Below, one piece after another: positions 1-7,236 of a stretch of 64,000 nt of DNA (position 1 is its first letter; every line of letters starts with the position of its first letter). The notes beneath the pieces are model-generated. The model searched no databases, was not told where the DNA came from, and saw only the letters and a list, made by a program, of their open reading frames with translations. Position numbers and translations under genes: made by a program. Source of the DNA: Haliea salexigens DSM 19537 (lineage in GTDB: Bacteria; Pseudomonadota; Gammaproteobacteria; Pseudomonadales; Halieaceae); assembly GCF_000423125.1 (NCBI RefSeq), contig NZ_AUHJ01000001.1:1-64000 (forward strand), read 5' to 3'.

Positions 1-341
1 CTATCCCCGCAAGCCGTTCGAGAGTATCGAAGCAGCGCGCGCCTGGGTCTATGAGTTCGTTACCTGGTACAACAATGAGCATCGTCACAGTGCGATTAAA
101 TACGTGACGCCGGCACAGCGCCATGCTGGTCTCGATAGTGAGTTACTGCGGCAGAGGAAAGCAGTTTACGAAGCGGCGAAAGCCGCACATCCACAACGGT
201 GGTCTGGCCCGACACGTGATTGGGAAAGGACCGACGAGGTCTGGCTGAACCCACCGAAAGAATTGTGCACTGAGAAACCATCATTGGCTAAGGCTGCATA
301 ATCAATGAACGCGACATCTTTGTTGACAAACACCGGGGTCA
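1..341 (+). mobile_element. IS3-family element, right end (IS-1, innermost)
   Basis: This is the right-hand end of an IS3-family insertion sequence that enters from outside the window. It holds the 3' part of a transposase gene (stop at 301) and finishes with the terminus GGGGTCA at 335-341. IS3 elements characteristically end in CA, and the two other IS ends in this cluster begin with the matching TGACCC. The base after 341 continues an oppositely oriented IS3 transposase reading frame, so this copy appears to have jumped into another IS. The left end and any target duplication lie outside the window. Confidence 0.8.
2..301 (+). CDS. IS3-family transposase OrfB, C-terminal part (5' end outside window)
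   Basis: The open frame enters from the left edge and encodes 99 residues that match the C-terminal end of an IS3-type DDE integrase. The segment with WYNNEHRHS (about residues 22-30) followed by VTPAQRH is the usual end of the catalytic core, where the tract after the last catalytic Glu reads as FxxWYNxxRxH. The tail with KAVYEAAKAAHPQRWSG resembles the IS3 subgroup of the neighbouring truncated element. The catalytic DDE residues would lie upstream, so activity cannot be judged. Confidence 0.85.
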   Translation, partial: YPRKPFESIEAARAWVYEFVTWYNNEHRHSAIKYVTPAQRHAGLDSELLRQRKAVYEAAKAAHPQRWSGPTRDWERTDEVWLNPPKELCTEKPSLAKAA

Positions 342-747
342 GCGCACACCAACGGTGCTGTACACCGCACCAAACCCTCGCCATGTCGGTCGCCCAGCGT
401 TCATTAGGTCGGGAAGCCGCCGAGGGCAAGGATCTGACCCGAGGCCGGTGGCCGGACTTGCGTTTCCGGACCTGCCAACCCTTGATCTGGAAGATTCGCT
501 GAACAGTATTCTTGTTCTCGCCCAGCAACCAGGCCACAGTCCGGTAGCCCGCATAGGGCAAGGCATCGATGACCCGCTTTATCCGCCGGGAGAGCACATC
601 ATTGACCCGCCTCTGTCGCTTCACCGCCTGATAATAGTATGTTCGCCGGGCAATACCCGCCCACTCACAGGCTTTGCTGATCGGAACCGGTGTACCCTCT
701 GCCGCCATCTCCTCAATGAGATGCTTTACGACTCGTCGCTCGAATCG
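342..747 (-). pseudogene. IS3-family orfB, 5' fragment cut by IS-1
   Basis: The frame encodes the helix-turn-helix and the start of the integrase region of an IS3 OrfB. Recognisable pieces are CEWAGIARRTYYY, the segment with LLGENKNTVQRIF, and RPNERWATDMARVW, which includes the first catalytic Asp of the DDE triad. Homology stops at 342, exactly where the neighbouring IS terminus begins. The open frame runs on to 166 only by chance, reading the other IS backwards. There is an ATG at 708, but family similarity continues upstream to about 747, as expected when OrfB is made by frameshifting from orfA. Confidence 0.8.
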
Positions 748-1060
748 AGATGGCGCTGCAGCTGAGCCTGCCCCTGTTTATGGGCATTTTTCTGAATTTG
801 AGCTCCAGCATCGCTTCACCGTATGCTTCCTTCAAATCGCGCAGTTGTTTCTCGTACTGTTCAGCGATGTCTTTGGGGTTCGCCTTCAGTGCGTTCTCCA
901 TCCCGGATTCGGCATCGGACATCCAGGATTCAATCTCGGCCTGGGTGAGATCGAATTCCCTGGCGGCTTCCGGGATCGTTGTCTGCCCCCGGTAGACCTG
1001 CTTGATCAACTCCGCCTTACGCTTCGCTGTCCAGCGTTTGATTTCGGGTTCTTGCATCAT
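713..1060 (-). pseudogene. IS3-family orfA with a probable one-base deletion near its end
   Basis: The first 85 or so residues (from MMQEPEIKRWTAKRKAELI, with EAAREFDLT as the HTH core) match IS3-subgroup OrfA proteins. After LELKF the reading leaves the family sequence at a run of five A residues (minus strand, around 787-791). Reading one base back from there restores a family-like ending (KNAHKQGQAQLQRHLDSSDES, shown here in full only as its composition of charged and Gln residues) and puts orfB in the usual -1 frame. A one-base loss in the homopolymer is the simplest explanation; a sequencing error is possible. Confidence 0.7.
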
Positions 1061-1113
1061 GGTTACCTACCTCCTCAGATAGAAAATACCATGTGCAGTT
1101 ATTCACTGGGTCA

Positions 1114-1173
1114 TTACATTCCCAGCGTCAAATACAGCTTCACCGCCCGAAGGCGTTCTTCGTATGAGTACAT
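1114..1173 (-). pseudogene. IS3-family orfA, first 19 codons only
   Basis: The frame encodes MYSYEERLRAVKLYLTLGM then a stop created at the junction with IS-2. MYSYE-RLRAV-LY is the typical N-terminus of one IS3 OrfA subgroup. It is preceded by a good ribosome-binding site (TTTGGAGGTAGTCC). It is too short for the usual ORF threshold and is clearly a remnant. Confidence 0.75.
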
Positions 1174-1223
1174 GGACTACCTCCAAAGTAGTCCAAGATT
1201 TTGTCTGCATCCCCGGTGGGTCA
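1114..1223 (-). mobile_element. IS3-family element, left end (IS-3), interrupted by IS-2
   Basis: On the minus strand a terminus TGACCCACCGGGG starts at 1223, followed by a 50-base leader with the ribosome-binding stretch GGAGG and an ATG at 1173. The element is broken at 1114 by the terminus of IS-2. This is the outermost of three nested IS3-family elements. It marks the boundary with the Rhs-linked gene that ends at 1260. Confidence 0.7.
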
Positions 1224-1259
1224 ATTTTGGGCGGCATTCAACAACTTACGGCTTGGTCT

Positions 1260-1739
1260 CTACATGTCTTGCTCTGGCTGATGCATTTTTTCGACGGTAA
1301 CCGAAAGGTTCTGATCAATCGTTATTACCATGATCTTTCGGAGACGCTCCACAATCTCGCGGCCATATCCAATATCAAATGATCGGTTCTGAGACATTCC
1401 ATACTCGAAGAAAATTTTAAAGTTTTTAGGTGCACGCTGCATTTTGTAGTCCGCAAATGAAATTGCCACTTCGGGTTCCGAGGGGTCGCCAACTTCTGCC
1501 AGATGACTAGGACTTATTGTTACGATCGCTCCTTGCACTTCGATGGTGAAGTTTTCTATATTTTTCTCTGCATTTAAATTCATGCTTACTAAAATTTTCC
1601 CAAAGGGTTCCGGTAAAGTTGCTTTGTACGTCTGCGCTTCCCATGAAATCTCTTTAAATAGAGGAAAACCCGTAGAGGCAACTGAACTCGTTGATAGAAA
1701 TACAAATAAAAAAATTGAAAATAATTTAATTCCATTCAT
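1260..1739 (-). CDS. Secreted protein downstream of rhs; candidate immunity protein
   Basis: This encodes 159 residues with a clear Sec signal peptide (MNGIKLFSIFLFVFLSTSSVAS, hydrophobic core at about residues 5-16, cleavage near 22). The mature part is mixed beta-like sequence with no family I recognise. Its ATG lies two bases after the stop of the Rhs-type gene, so the two are surely co-transcribed. It is visibly richer in A and T than the chromosome around it, like the Rhs tip region. A small gene directly behind a Rhs toxin tip is where the cognate immunity gene normally sits. Export would place it in the periplasm. The immunity role is inferred from position only. Confidence 0.7.
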   Translation of the reverse strand: MNGIKLFSIFLFVFLSTSSVASTGFPLFKEISWEAQTYKATLPEPFGKILVSMNLNAEKNIENFTIEVQGAIVTISPSHLAEVGDPSEPEVAISFADYKMQRAPKNFKIFFEYGMSQNRSFDIGYGREIVERLRKIMVITIDQNLSVTVEKMHQPEQDM

Positions 1740-1741
1740 AC

Positions 1742-3544
1742 CTATTTATACTCGTCAATCTGAAATGTCATTTCAATCTTGAAGTTAGTTCCCAAACCAA
1801 AATCACCGGCAGTTGCACGTTGCCATTGATAAGCAAGACGTTCGCTACTGTTTACGGTTTGCTTAACGGACCTGTCCAACGTGCCATTCAAATAATGCTG
1901 CACATGTATTAACTCGTGACCTATTGCACTACCAATTTTTCCGAGCCCAGCATCCGCCAACCAAACTGGATTAACGTATATGTTTCTTGAGTTCGGCGTC
2001 GACATTAATACGCATTTAGACGTACCTGCTAGACATGCTTCAGATTGTGCTAAAGCAGGATCTATGAATACACTTATAGAGTGTTCTCCAGGAGGTAGGA
2101 TACCTTGAAGTTTATCACTATATTTCTCAAAGGCTTCCTGAAACTTTTCCAAGCCCGCACCATAAGTGAAAACTGGATTGCCAGTGTGATCTGCCTCGTC
2201 GCCCCCCGCCGCCTTACTCTGGGCGATCATCCAAGCCTGAGTCACAGACAGCGGATTACCCACACCCCCAACATAGGCAAGATCTTCGTTAGCCCGCAGT
2301 CTCTCTATCGGATCACGTGGGGCCAAGCAATTGGTTGCGTTGCACCAAGCCTGCCTCATCTTGGTGGCTTGGCAGTTCGGGCCGCATTTACCAATTCCGC
2401 CAATGGCACCGATTAACCCATCCTTGAACCAGTTAAATGCATACTCAATCACATATGGCGCAACCGTCTCCGCAATATGGCCTGACGGGTCAGTGAATCT
2501 CAGGGGATTATTGAACGCATACGAGTATCGATTGTAGTTCTGTGCGTTTTCGGGCGCCTGGGTCACCGGATCAGGACTCAACATCCGCCCCAGGCTCGGG
2601 CTGTATAACCGCCCGTTCATGTGAATGATCCCGACATCATCCAGGTGCTCGTGGCCCGTGTAGCCGCGCTTCTCAGAACTGCTGATCGCCGCCGGCTGCC
2701 ACGTTGTCGGGTTGCGGCGCAGGCCCCAGGCGTCGTAGCTGTAGCGGGCAACGACTGTGCCGGTGGCCTCATCGGTCAGGGCAGTGATGCTGCCCAGGTG
2801 GTCCCTGTGCACGTAACGGTGTGTAACCGCCCCGTTTACATCCTCCCGGATCATGACCACGCGTCCGTTGGCGCGGACGTAGTGCCGGTGTGTGTCGAAG
2901 CCCAGCCCGCTTGAGTTGATGGCCTCGAAGTTTTTGCCCACGTAGTGCGTGGTCTGGCCATTGTGTACCTTGCGGTAGCGGGCCCGATCGGGGCCGTATT
3001 CAAAGCCATAGGTCGCCGAGGCGGTGGTGATCGAGACAGGTTTGTTGTAGCTGGACCAGCTGATCATGGGGGTGCTGTCCAGCGTGTCGAGATTGCCGTT
3101 GGCATCATAGGCAAAGGTATGGGACGGCAGGCCCCCACCCACCACAGCAGACACGGCATGTGGCTGGGCCAGGTTGTACAGGTGGCTGGTGCCCACATCC
3201 GACTTCTCGATCAGATTGCCCATGGGGCTGAAGCCATAGTTCACCGGCGCACCACCCCCCAGGCTGGCACCGGTCAGGCGATCGAGGGTGTCGTAGCTGA
3301 AGGTCTCAGTCAGTCCGTGCAAGTCATCCACTCGGCTGAGCATGTTGCCCGTGGCGTCATAGGCGTATGTGAACTCCTGTACGGTCGCCGCCCCGATCAT
3401 GCTCTGCTGGCTGGCAATCCGGCTGGATGCGCCCTGGAACGCCTGCGTGACGGTGGAGCCATCCCACCGCCAAATTGAAAACCCGGGCAAGTGTCTTGTC
3501 CGGGTTTTTTTATGCCTGTAGACCGCGAACCAATGGCAGCACAC
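1742..3544 (-). CDS. Rhs-family protein, 5'-truncated, with zincin-like C-terminal tip
   Basis: The frame holds YD repeats (YAYDATGNMLSRVDD, FSYDTLDRLTGA), then the conserved Rhs core end with RDHLGSITALTDEATG, YDAWG and the boundary segment PLRFTDPSG at about residue 355. Beyond it is a roughly 245-residue variable tip with lower GC. The tip carries HELIH at about residues 543-547 and a Glu in SSERLA at about 568, the spacing expected of a zinc metallopeptidase of the gluzincin type. Rhs tips are usually toxins released by self-cleavage. Complete Rhs proteins are over 1000 residues. Here homology starts only at about 3477, and the GTG start at 3544 reads through an intergenic terminator, so the N-terminal part is missing and expression is doubtful. 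Confidence 0.8.
   Translation of the reverse strand: MCCHWFAVYRHKKTRTRHLPGFSIWRWDGSTVTQAFQGASSRIASQQSMIGAATVQEFTYAYDATGNMLSRVDDLHGLTETFSYDTLDRLTGASLGGGAPVNYGFSPMGNLIEKSDVGTSHLYNLAQPHAVSAVVGGGLPSHTFAYDANGNLDTLDSTPMISWSSYNKPVSITTASATYGFEYGPDRARYRKVHNGQTTHYVGKNFEAINSSGLGFDTHRHYVRANGRVVMIREDVNGAVTHRYVHRDHLGSITALTDEATGTVVARYSYDAWGLRRNPTTWQPAAISSSEKRGYTGHEHLDDVGIIHMNGRLYSPSLGRMLSPDPVTQAPENAQNYNRYSYAFNNPLRFTDPSGHIAETVAPYVIEYAFNWFKDGLIGAIGGIGKCGPNCQATKMRQAWCNATNCLAPRDPIERLRANEDLAYVGGVGNPLSVTQAWMIAQSKAAGGDEADHTGNPVFTYGAGLEKFQEAFEKYSDKLQGILPPGEHSISVFIDPALAQSEACLAGTSKCVLMSTPNSRNIYVNPVWLADAGLGKIGSAIGHELIHVQHYLNGTLDRSVKQTVNSSERLAYQWQRATAGDFGLGTNFKIEMTFQIDEYK
3479..3511. terminator. Rho-independent terminator, probably for sbtAB
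   Basis: A strong hairpin pairs AAACCCGGGCAAG with CTTGTCCGGGTTT around a three-base loop. It has seven T on the plus side and four T on the minus side. It lies 33 bases beyond the sbtB stop, so on the minus strand it would end the sbtAB transcript. The Rhs open frame runs across it, which suggests that rhs sequence was joined to the end of the sbt unit by recombination. Confidence 0.75.
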
Positions 3545-3858
3545 TAGAACTTGTGCGAGCGCAAAATCTCCACATCCTCCAGATAGGTGATGCCCGAATA
3601 GTTCTGGAAAAAGCGCTCCGCCACATCCACGGCGATTTCCTCTGCCGTAATATGGGTCGCCGTAATCACCTCAATCTGTACATTGCTGAACCCGTCCACA
3701 ACCGCAGCCCGACCTGTCGGACGCACACCGCGGCTGCCCTTGCCGCCCGCCGCAAAAACGGTATAGCCGGTGGCACCGTGGGCCTCTATCACCTCGGCTA
3801 CCTGCTCCAGGATCACTTTTTCGGTGATGATCACCACCTTGGCTGCCTTGTATGTCAT
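3544..3858 (-). CDS. sbtB: SbtB-like PII family protein
   Basis: This encodes 104 residues and starts at MTYKAAKVV, with AGGGCAGGG upstream as ribosome-binding site. The sequence follows the PII fold: VVIITEKVILEQVAEVIEAHGATGYTV, a T-loop with GGKGSRGVRPTG (about residues 40-51), and a C-terminal strand ILRSHKF. This T-loop is typical of SbtB, the nucleotide-binding regulator of the bicarbonate transporter SbtA, which is the upstream gene. The short C-terminal CGPEGC redox loop of cyanobacterial SbtB is absent. It probably binds adenine nucleotides and gates SbtA at the inner membrane; both are known for the family. Confidence 0.85.
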   Translation of the reverse strand: MTYKAAKVVIITEKVILEQVAEVIEAHGATGYTVFAAGGKGSRGVRPTGRAAVVDGFSNVQIEVITATHITAEEIAVDVAERFFQNYSGITYLEDVEILRSHKF

Positions 3859-3940
3859 ATGCCCTGCCCTCGTCGTGTACTCAATGCCAGCATGGTCGTT
3901 GGCCCCGGATGTACTTGATACCTGCAGCGTATCACTGCTT

Positions 3941-4948
3941 TCACACCCCAAATACGGCCTGCGCCAGCGCCACGTAGAGGGGGATGCCCACGGCGATGGC
4001 GATGGGCGTACCGACGCTGGTCGAGGAGCCAATATAGGCTGACGGATTGGCCGTGGGAATGGCCGCACGCAGGGTCGGCGGGCCGGAAATATCCGAGCTT
4101 GAACCCGCCATGACTGCCAGCAGGATGACGCCGCCGGGGCTGAAGCCAGTAAGCATGTGCGCCACATAGCCCAGGCCGAAGGCAATCAAGCCGTGCAGCA
4201 ATGGCGCCAGGGCCGCGTAAACGGCATACCAGTGCGCCACCTTGCGCAGCTCGTTCAAGCGTGTGTAGGCCTCCATACCCATGGTCAGCATGAGTATCGA
4301 CAGCAGACCGCGGAACAGGGGGTCGTAGAATCCTTCATAAACAATCTCCGGCCGGGTGAACAGCCCAAGGGCCAGGCCGAGTAACAGCGCGCTGAGTGCG
4401 GAGCCGCGCAGGCTGCTACTGATGATGGGCCAGATTCGGGTCTTGGCTTTGGCGCCTTCCTTTTTCCGCGCCAGATACAGGTTTGCAAGGACAATCGCGA
4501 CAATCAGGGCAGGAATATCCATGAAGGGGTACAGCGCTGGCACCCAGGCCTCAAACACAAGGTCCTGCTCCTCGAGCATGACCATGGCCGCGGCCAGGGT
4601 GGAGGCACTCACCGCGCCGAACAGGCCTGCCGTGGCGATGCCATCCTCGGTTTTCACTCCCGGCAAGCTGGCGAGCACCATGCTGCCGAGCAGTACAATA
4701 CCAATGCCGACAACCACCGCAATGAATGCCGGCAGCAGCATGTCGGCCAGGTTGGCATCGCGTATTTCCAGGCCACCTTCCAGGCCAATGCGCATCAGCA
4801 GCATGAACACACAGAACTGGTAGATCGCGTCAGGTATTTCCAGCTTGCTGCGAAACGCCGCCAGCAACATGCCGCCAACCAGAAACGCCAGCGCCGGGGT
4901 CTGGAACTGAACCAGAAAACGGGACAAGAAATCAAGCAGAAGTTCCAT
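3941..4948 (-). CDS. sbtA: SbtA-family sodium-dependent bicarbonate transporter
   Basis: This encodes a 335-residue polytopic membrane protein of the SbtA (DUF897) family. Two homologous halves of about five helices each carry the segments GLFGAVSASTLAAAM and MAGSSSDISGPPTLR, which are the substrate-site motifs. The start at 4948 is chosen because family members begin MDFLSxFLVxxQ; an ATG at 4981 would add 11 residues and has an AGG upstream. In cyanobacteria SbtA imports bicarbonate with sodium. Here it would supply bicarbonate to a likely non-autotroph, perhaps for the biotin carboxylases encoded at 47884-52481. It is followed after 82 bases by its PII partner. Confidence 0.88.
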   Translation of the reverse strand: MELLLDFLSRFLVQFQTPALAFLVGGMLLAAFRSKLEIPDAIYQFCVFMLLMRIGLEGGLEIRDANLADMLLPAFIAVVVGIGIVLLGSMVLASLPGVKTEDGIATAGLFGAVSASTLAAAMVMLEEQDLVFEAWVPALYPFMDIPALIVAIVLANLYLARKKEGAKAKTRIWPIISSSLRGSALSALLLGLALGLFTRPEIVYEGFYDPLFRGLLSILMLTMGMEAYTRLNELRKVAHWYAVYAALAPLLHGLIAFGLGYVAHMLTGFSPGGVILLAVMAGSSSDISGPPTLRAAIPTANPSAYIGSSTSVGTPIAIAVGIPLYVALAQAVFGV

Positions 4949-5029
4949 GAGGCAATTCCAACGGTTGCGTTGGAAGAGCATGTTGCGCCCGACCTTACTG
5001 CAAGTAAAATAGAATATTTATTTATAAAC

Positions 5030-5046
5030 GTTCTTAAATAAAGAAC
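5030..5046. promoter_or_regulatory. Palindrome upstream of sbtA, possible operator
   Basis: GTTCTTaaataAAGAAC is a perfect 6-base inverted repeat with a 5-base spacer, in an A/T-rich stretch (about 5005-5050) 82 bases upstream of the sbtA start. The A/T-rich tract is the likely promoter region. The palindrome could bind a repressor or activator of the sbt pair. No binding family can be assigned from the sequence. Confidence 0.4.
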
Positions 5047-5115
5047 GACAAAACACGATGGGTTGGGCGCAAATTCACGACCTTTGGCCCCAGCCTGTGC
5101 TGATGTCAGCAGACC

Positions 5116-5583
5116 TCAGCCACCCAACCCCAGATTCCGCAGCGCTGTGCGAAACGCATTGAATGGGCTGATGATGGCGTCGCCCAGCACAATGGCGCAG
5201 CCAAACCAGTGAAAGTAGTTGAGCTGCTGCCAGCCCGGACCATTGCTGTTGCTGCCCTCAAACACAAACCAGGTCAGCAGTGCCGTGCCCAGCATTACCG
5301 CTGCCACCGACCAGAGCAGGTCAAAAAAGAAGGAAGCGGCGTTTATATCACCCGACTTGAAGAACTCGATAAACAGCACAAATACGCCGAGCCCGATATA
5401 CACGAAACCAAAGTGGATCTGGGCGGCCATGTCTACCTCAAGCTGGTAGAGCACCGCGGGGTAAAGAACGACCAGCAATACCCAGGGGAAACGGGAAAGA
5501 AAGCTACCGATGCCACCGCCATTGTTAACCGTGATTTGTGCACTCACCTGCTGTTCTCCACTTATTATGAACTCACTCATCAT
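5116..5583 (-). CDS. Small integral membrane protein of unknown function
   Basis: This encodes 155 residues with four likely membrane helices (around WVLLVVLYPAVLY, FGFVYIGLGVFVLFIEF, FFFDLLWSVAAVMLGTALLTWFVF and YFHWFGCAIVLGDAIISPF). The N-terminal 30 residues are polar and Gly-rich and have no signal sequence. There are no catalytic motifs. It lies upstream of sbtA on the same strand but is separated by 167 bases with its own regulatory signals, so a functional link is unproven. I do not recognise a named family. Confidence 0.7.
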   Translation of the reverse strand: MMSEFIISGEQQVSAQITVNNGGGIGSFLSRFPWVLLVVLYPAVLYQLEVDMAAQIHFGFVYIGLGVFVLFIEFFKSGDINAASFFFDLLWSVAAVMLGTALLTWFVFEGSNSNGPGWQQLNYFHWFGCAIVLGDAIISPFNAFRTALRNLGLGG

Positions 5584-5618
5584 AGGTGTATCGGGGGAAA
5601 AAACCAGCCCGTTGCCTG

Positions 5619-6212
5619 CTAACTCCGCGGTGCAGGCGACAGACTCTCAGCAAACTCCAGGGCCTGCGGAAAAAACTCGAGGAACCCCGCTTCTATCGGT
5701 ACGGCATGGCGTTTGATTTCAGCTGCGCCCGCCGCCAGCGGGTTGGTGCGCTGCAACCGCCCGGCCAGCCCGCGTAAGGTACTCTCCACCCCGTCGATGG
5801 TCGCACAGCGATTGAGCCAGTCATGCGCGACCAGCCGCGGCGCAACGGCAGCCAGCGGTTTTGGCAGCTCATTGCGATGCTCGAGTAACAGGCCATACAC
5901 GCCGTCGACGAAAACAGGCCTTTCCTCTGCCGCGAAGCGCTGCCAATGCTGAATTAGAAAGTGATCGAAGGCGACATCAAGCAGGATACTGGCGTAGCGC
6001 CGGAAAGGTGGCGCGAACAGTTCGCGCAGGTCCCGGGTCAGTGGGTGGTCATCGGTGAAGCGATCAATCTGCCGGTGGTGCCGCACGCCCTCACAGAGGC
6101 GCGGCGACAAGCCCTGGTCTGCCAGCGGCCCCTTGATAAAATCGCCCGTGACATTCCCCACGCGATGCAGTGGGTCGGCACCGGATAACAGCGCATGCGC
6201 CAGATGATTCAC
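5619..6212 (-). CDS. acpH: Acyl carrier protein phosphodiesterase (AcpH)
   Basis: AcpH removes the 4'-phosphopantetheine arm from acyl carrier protein and belongs to the HD-like DUF479 family. The 197-residue length fits E. coli AcpH (193). The N-terminus MNHLAHALLSG and the segments GDFIKG and VRHHRQIDRFTDDHP match the family, as does the DHFL motif in the middle. The His/Asp residues in these segments are the metal-binding set. The ORF is monocistronic, with AUG start 85 bases from a divergent gene. Confidence 0.88.
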   Translation of the reverse strand: MNHLAHALLSGADPLHRVGNVTGDFIKGPLADQGLSPRLCEGVRHHRQIDRFTDDHPLTRDLRELFAPPFRRYASILLDVAFDHFLIQHWQRFAAEERPVFVDGVYGLLLEHRNELPKPLAAVAPRLVAHDWLNRCATIDGVESTLRGLAGRLQRTNPLAAGAAEIKRHAVPIEAGFLEFFPQALEFAESLSPAPRS

Positions 6213-6297
6213 GAGTAAAAAACCATTTTCACACTACCCTTTCGTTTCCGAGGGTGCGACCATTGCGCCTCCTCTATAACACGATAAGCTCCGCCCG

Positions 6298-7236
6298 ATG
6301 GTACTACGCCCCGCGTTTCTGCGCGCACCCTGGTTCCACTTTCTGCTGCTCGGTGCGGTGCTGTTTTTCGCACAGGCGCAACTGTTTCCGCCGCCCAAGC
6401 CGGTTGTCGGTCCGCTGCCGCAGGCGCGCATCGACACTCTCATTGGCCAGTGGGTGGCACTGACAGGGCGCTCCCCGAAGCCGGCCGAAGTGCAGCGCAT
6501 GACGCGTAATGAACTGGAACAGGACATGTTGTTCCAGCACGCGCTGGGCCTGGAATTACACCGCCACGACCCCGTGGTGCAGCAGCGGTTACTGCTGAAT
6601 ATGCGTTTTCTTGGCCTCGCTGACCCGGCCGCAAATGACGAGGCGCTGTTCGAGGAAGCACTGGCAATGCGCCTGCATCTGGGTGACGAGGTTGTGCGGC
6701 GTCGCATGATCCAGGTGATGGAGCAGCTGATACTCGCCAGCAACCCGCCCGCAGCGCCCACAAACGCAGAGATTCAAGCTGATTTTGCAGCCCGCAGTGC
6801 GGAGCTGGAGCGCCCGCCCCGCTACTCGCTGCAGCACATTTATTTCAACCGCGAGCGCGAACCGGAGGTCCCGGCACTGGCGAAGCGCATGCGCACAGAG
6901 AGCATGACACCGGCGGATGCGCTGCCGTTGAGCTCACCGTTTCTGCACGGGCATGCCTTCCGCAACCAGACGCCGGAACAGCTGGCGCGGCTGTTCGGTG
7001 CTGTATTTGTGGACAAACTGACCTCGGGAAGTGCGGCAACTGACACCTGGATTGGTCCGCTGCGATCAGCCTTTGGCCTGCATCTGGTGTGGCTGGATGC
7101 CTTCACTCCCCCGCGCCCTGCACAGCTGGAAGAAGTCCGCGAGCAACTGACCAGAGACCTCTCGCAACAGGCACGCAGCAGAGCCCTGCAAGCCGGCATC
7201 GAGCGCCTCGCCACAACTTACGAGTTCCGCCTGTGA
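6298..7236 (+). CDS. Membrane-anchored parvulin-type peptidyl-prolyl isomerase
   Basis: The 312-residue protein has one N-terminal membrane segment (WFHFLLLGAVLFFAQAQLF, residues 12-30) and otherwise looks periplasmic. Its middle is helical, as in SurA/PpiD N-domains, and from about residue 170 it has a degenerate parvulin domain (RYSLQHIYFNRE ... SAFGLHLVWLDAF). Such proteins assist folding in the periplasm. The stop overlaps the start of the next gene by GTGA, so the two are translationally coupled. This pairing suggests that the isomerase serves the maturation of the HupE-like partner. Whether the divergent domain is catalytically active is not clear. Confidence 0.8.
   Translation: MVLRPAFLRAPWFHFLLLGAVLFFAQAQLFPPPKPVVGPLPQARIDTLIGQWVALTGRSPKPAEVQRMTRNELEQDMLFQHALGLELHRHDPVVQQRLLLNMRFLGLADPAANDEALFEEALAMRLHLGDEVVRRRMIQVMEQLILASNPPAAPTNAEIQADFAARSAELERPPRYSLQHIYFNREREPEVPALAKRMRTESMTPADALPLSSPFLHGHAFRNQTPEQLARLFGAVFVDKLTSGSAATDTWIGPLRSAFGLHLVWLDAFTPPRPAQLEEVREQLTRDLSQQARSRALQAGIERLATTYEFRL

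Larger units (their letters stand above)
342..1113 (-). mobile_element. IS3-family element, left part (IS-2), interrupted by IS-1
   Basis: Read on the minus strand, this element starts at 1113 with TGACCC, then has orfA (ATG at 1060) and the start of orfB. OrfB is cut at 342 where the terminus of IS-1 begins. It belongs to the same IS3 subgroup as IS-1 but points the opposite way. The left terminus abuts position 1114, which lies inside the coding sequence of a third IS3-type orfA, so IS-2 itself sits in another IS. The right half is displaced outside the window or lost. Confidence 0.75.

Noticed and set aside
166-341. Extension of the minus-strand IS-2 orfB frame beyond 342
   Set aside because: This part is the neighbouring IS read backwards; family similarity ends exactly at the IS terminus.
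713-1060. Programmed -1 frameshift at the five-A run of IS-2 orfA
   Set aside because: A -1 shift there only restores the OrfA ending; reaching orfB would need a second shift, so a base loss is simpler.
674-1300. Plus-strand open frame of 208 codons across the IS cluster
   Set aside because: It is antisense to the IS orfA and orfB frames and matches no protein family.
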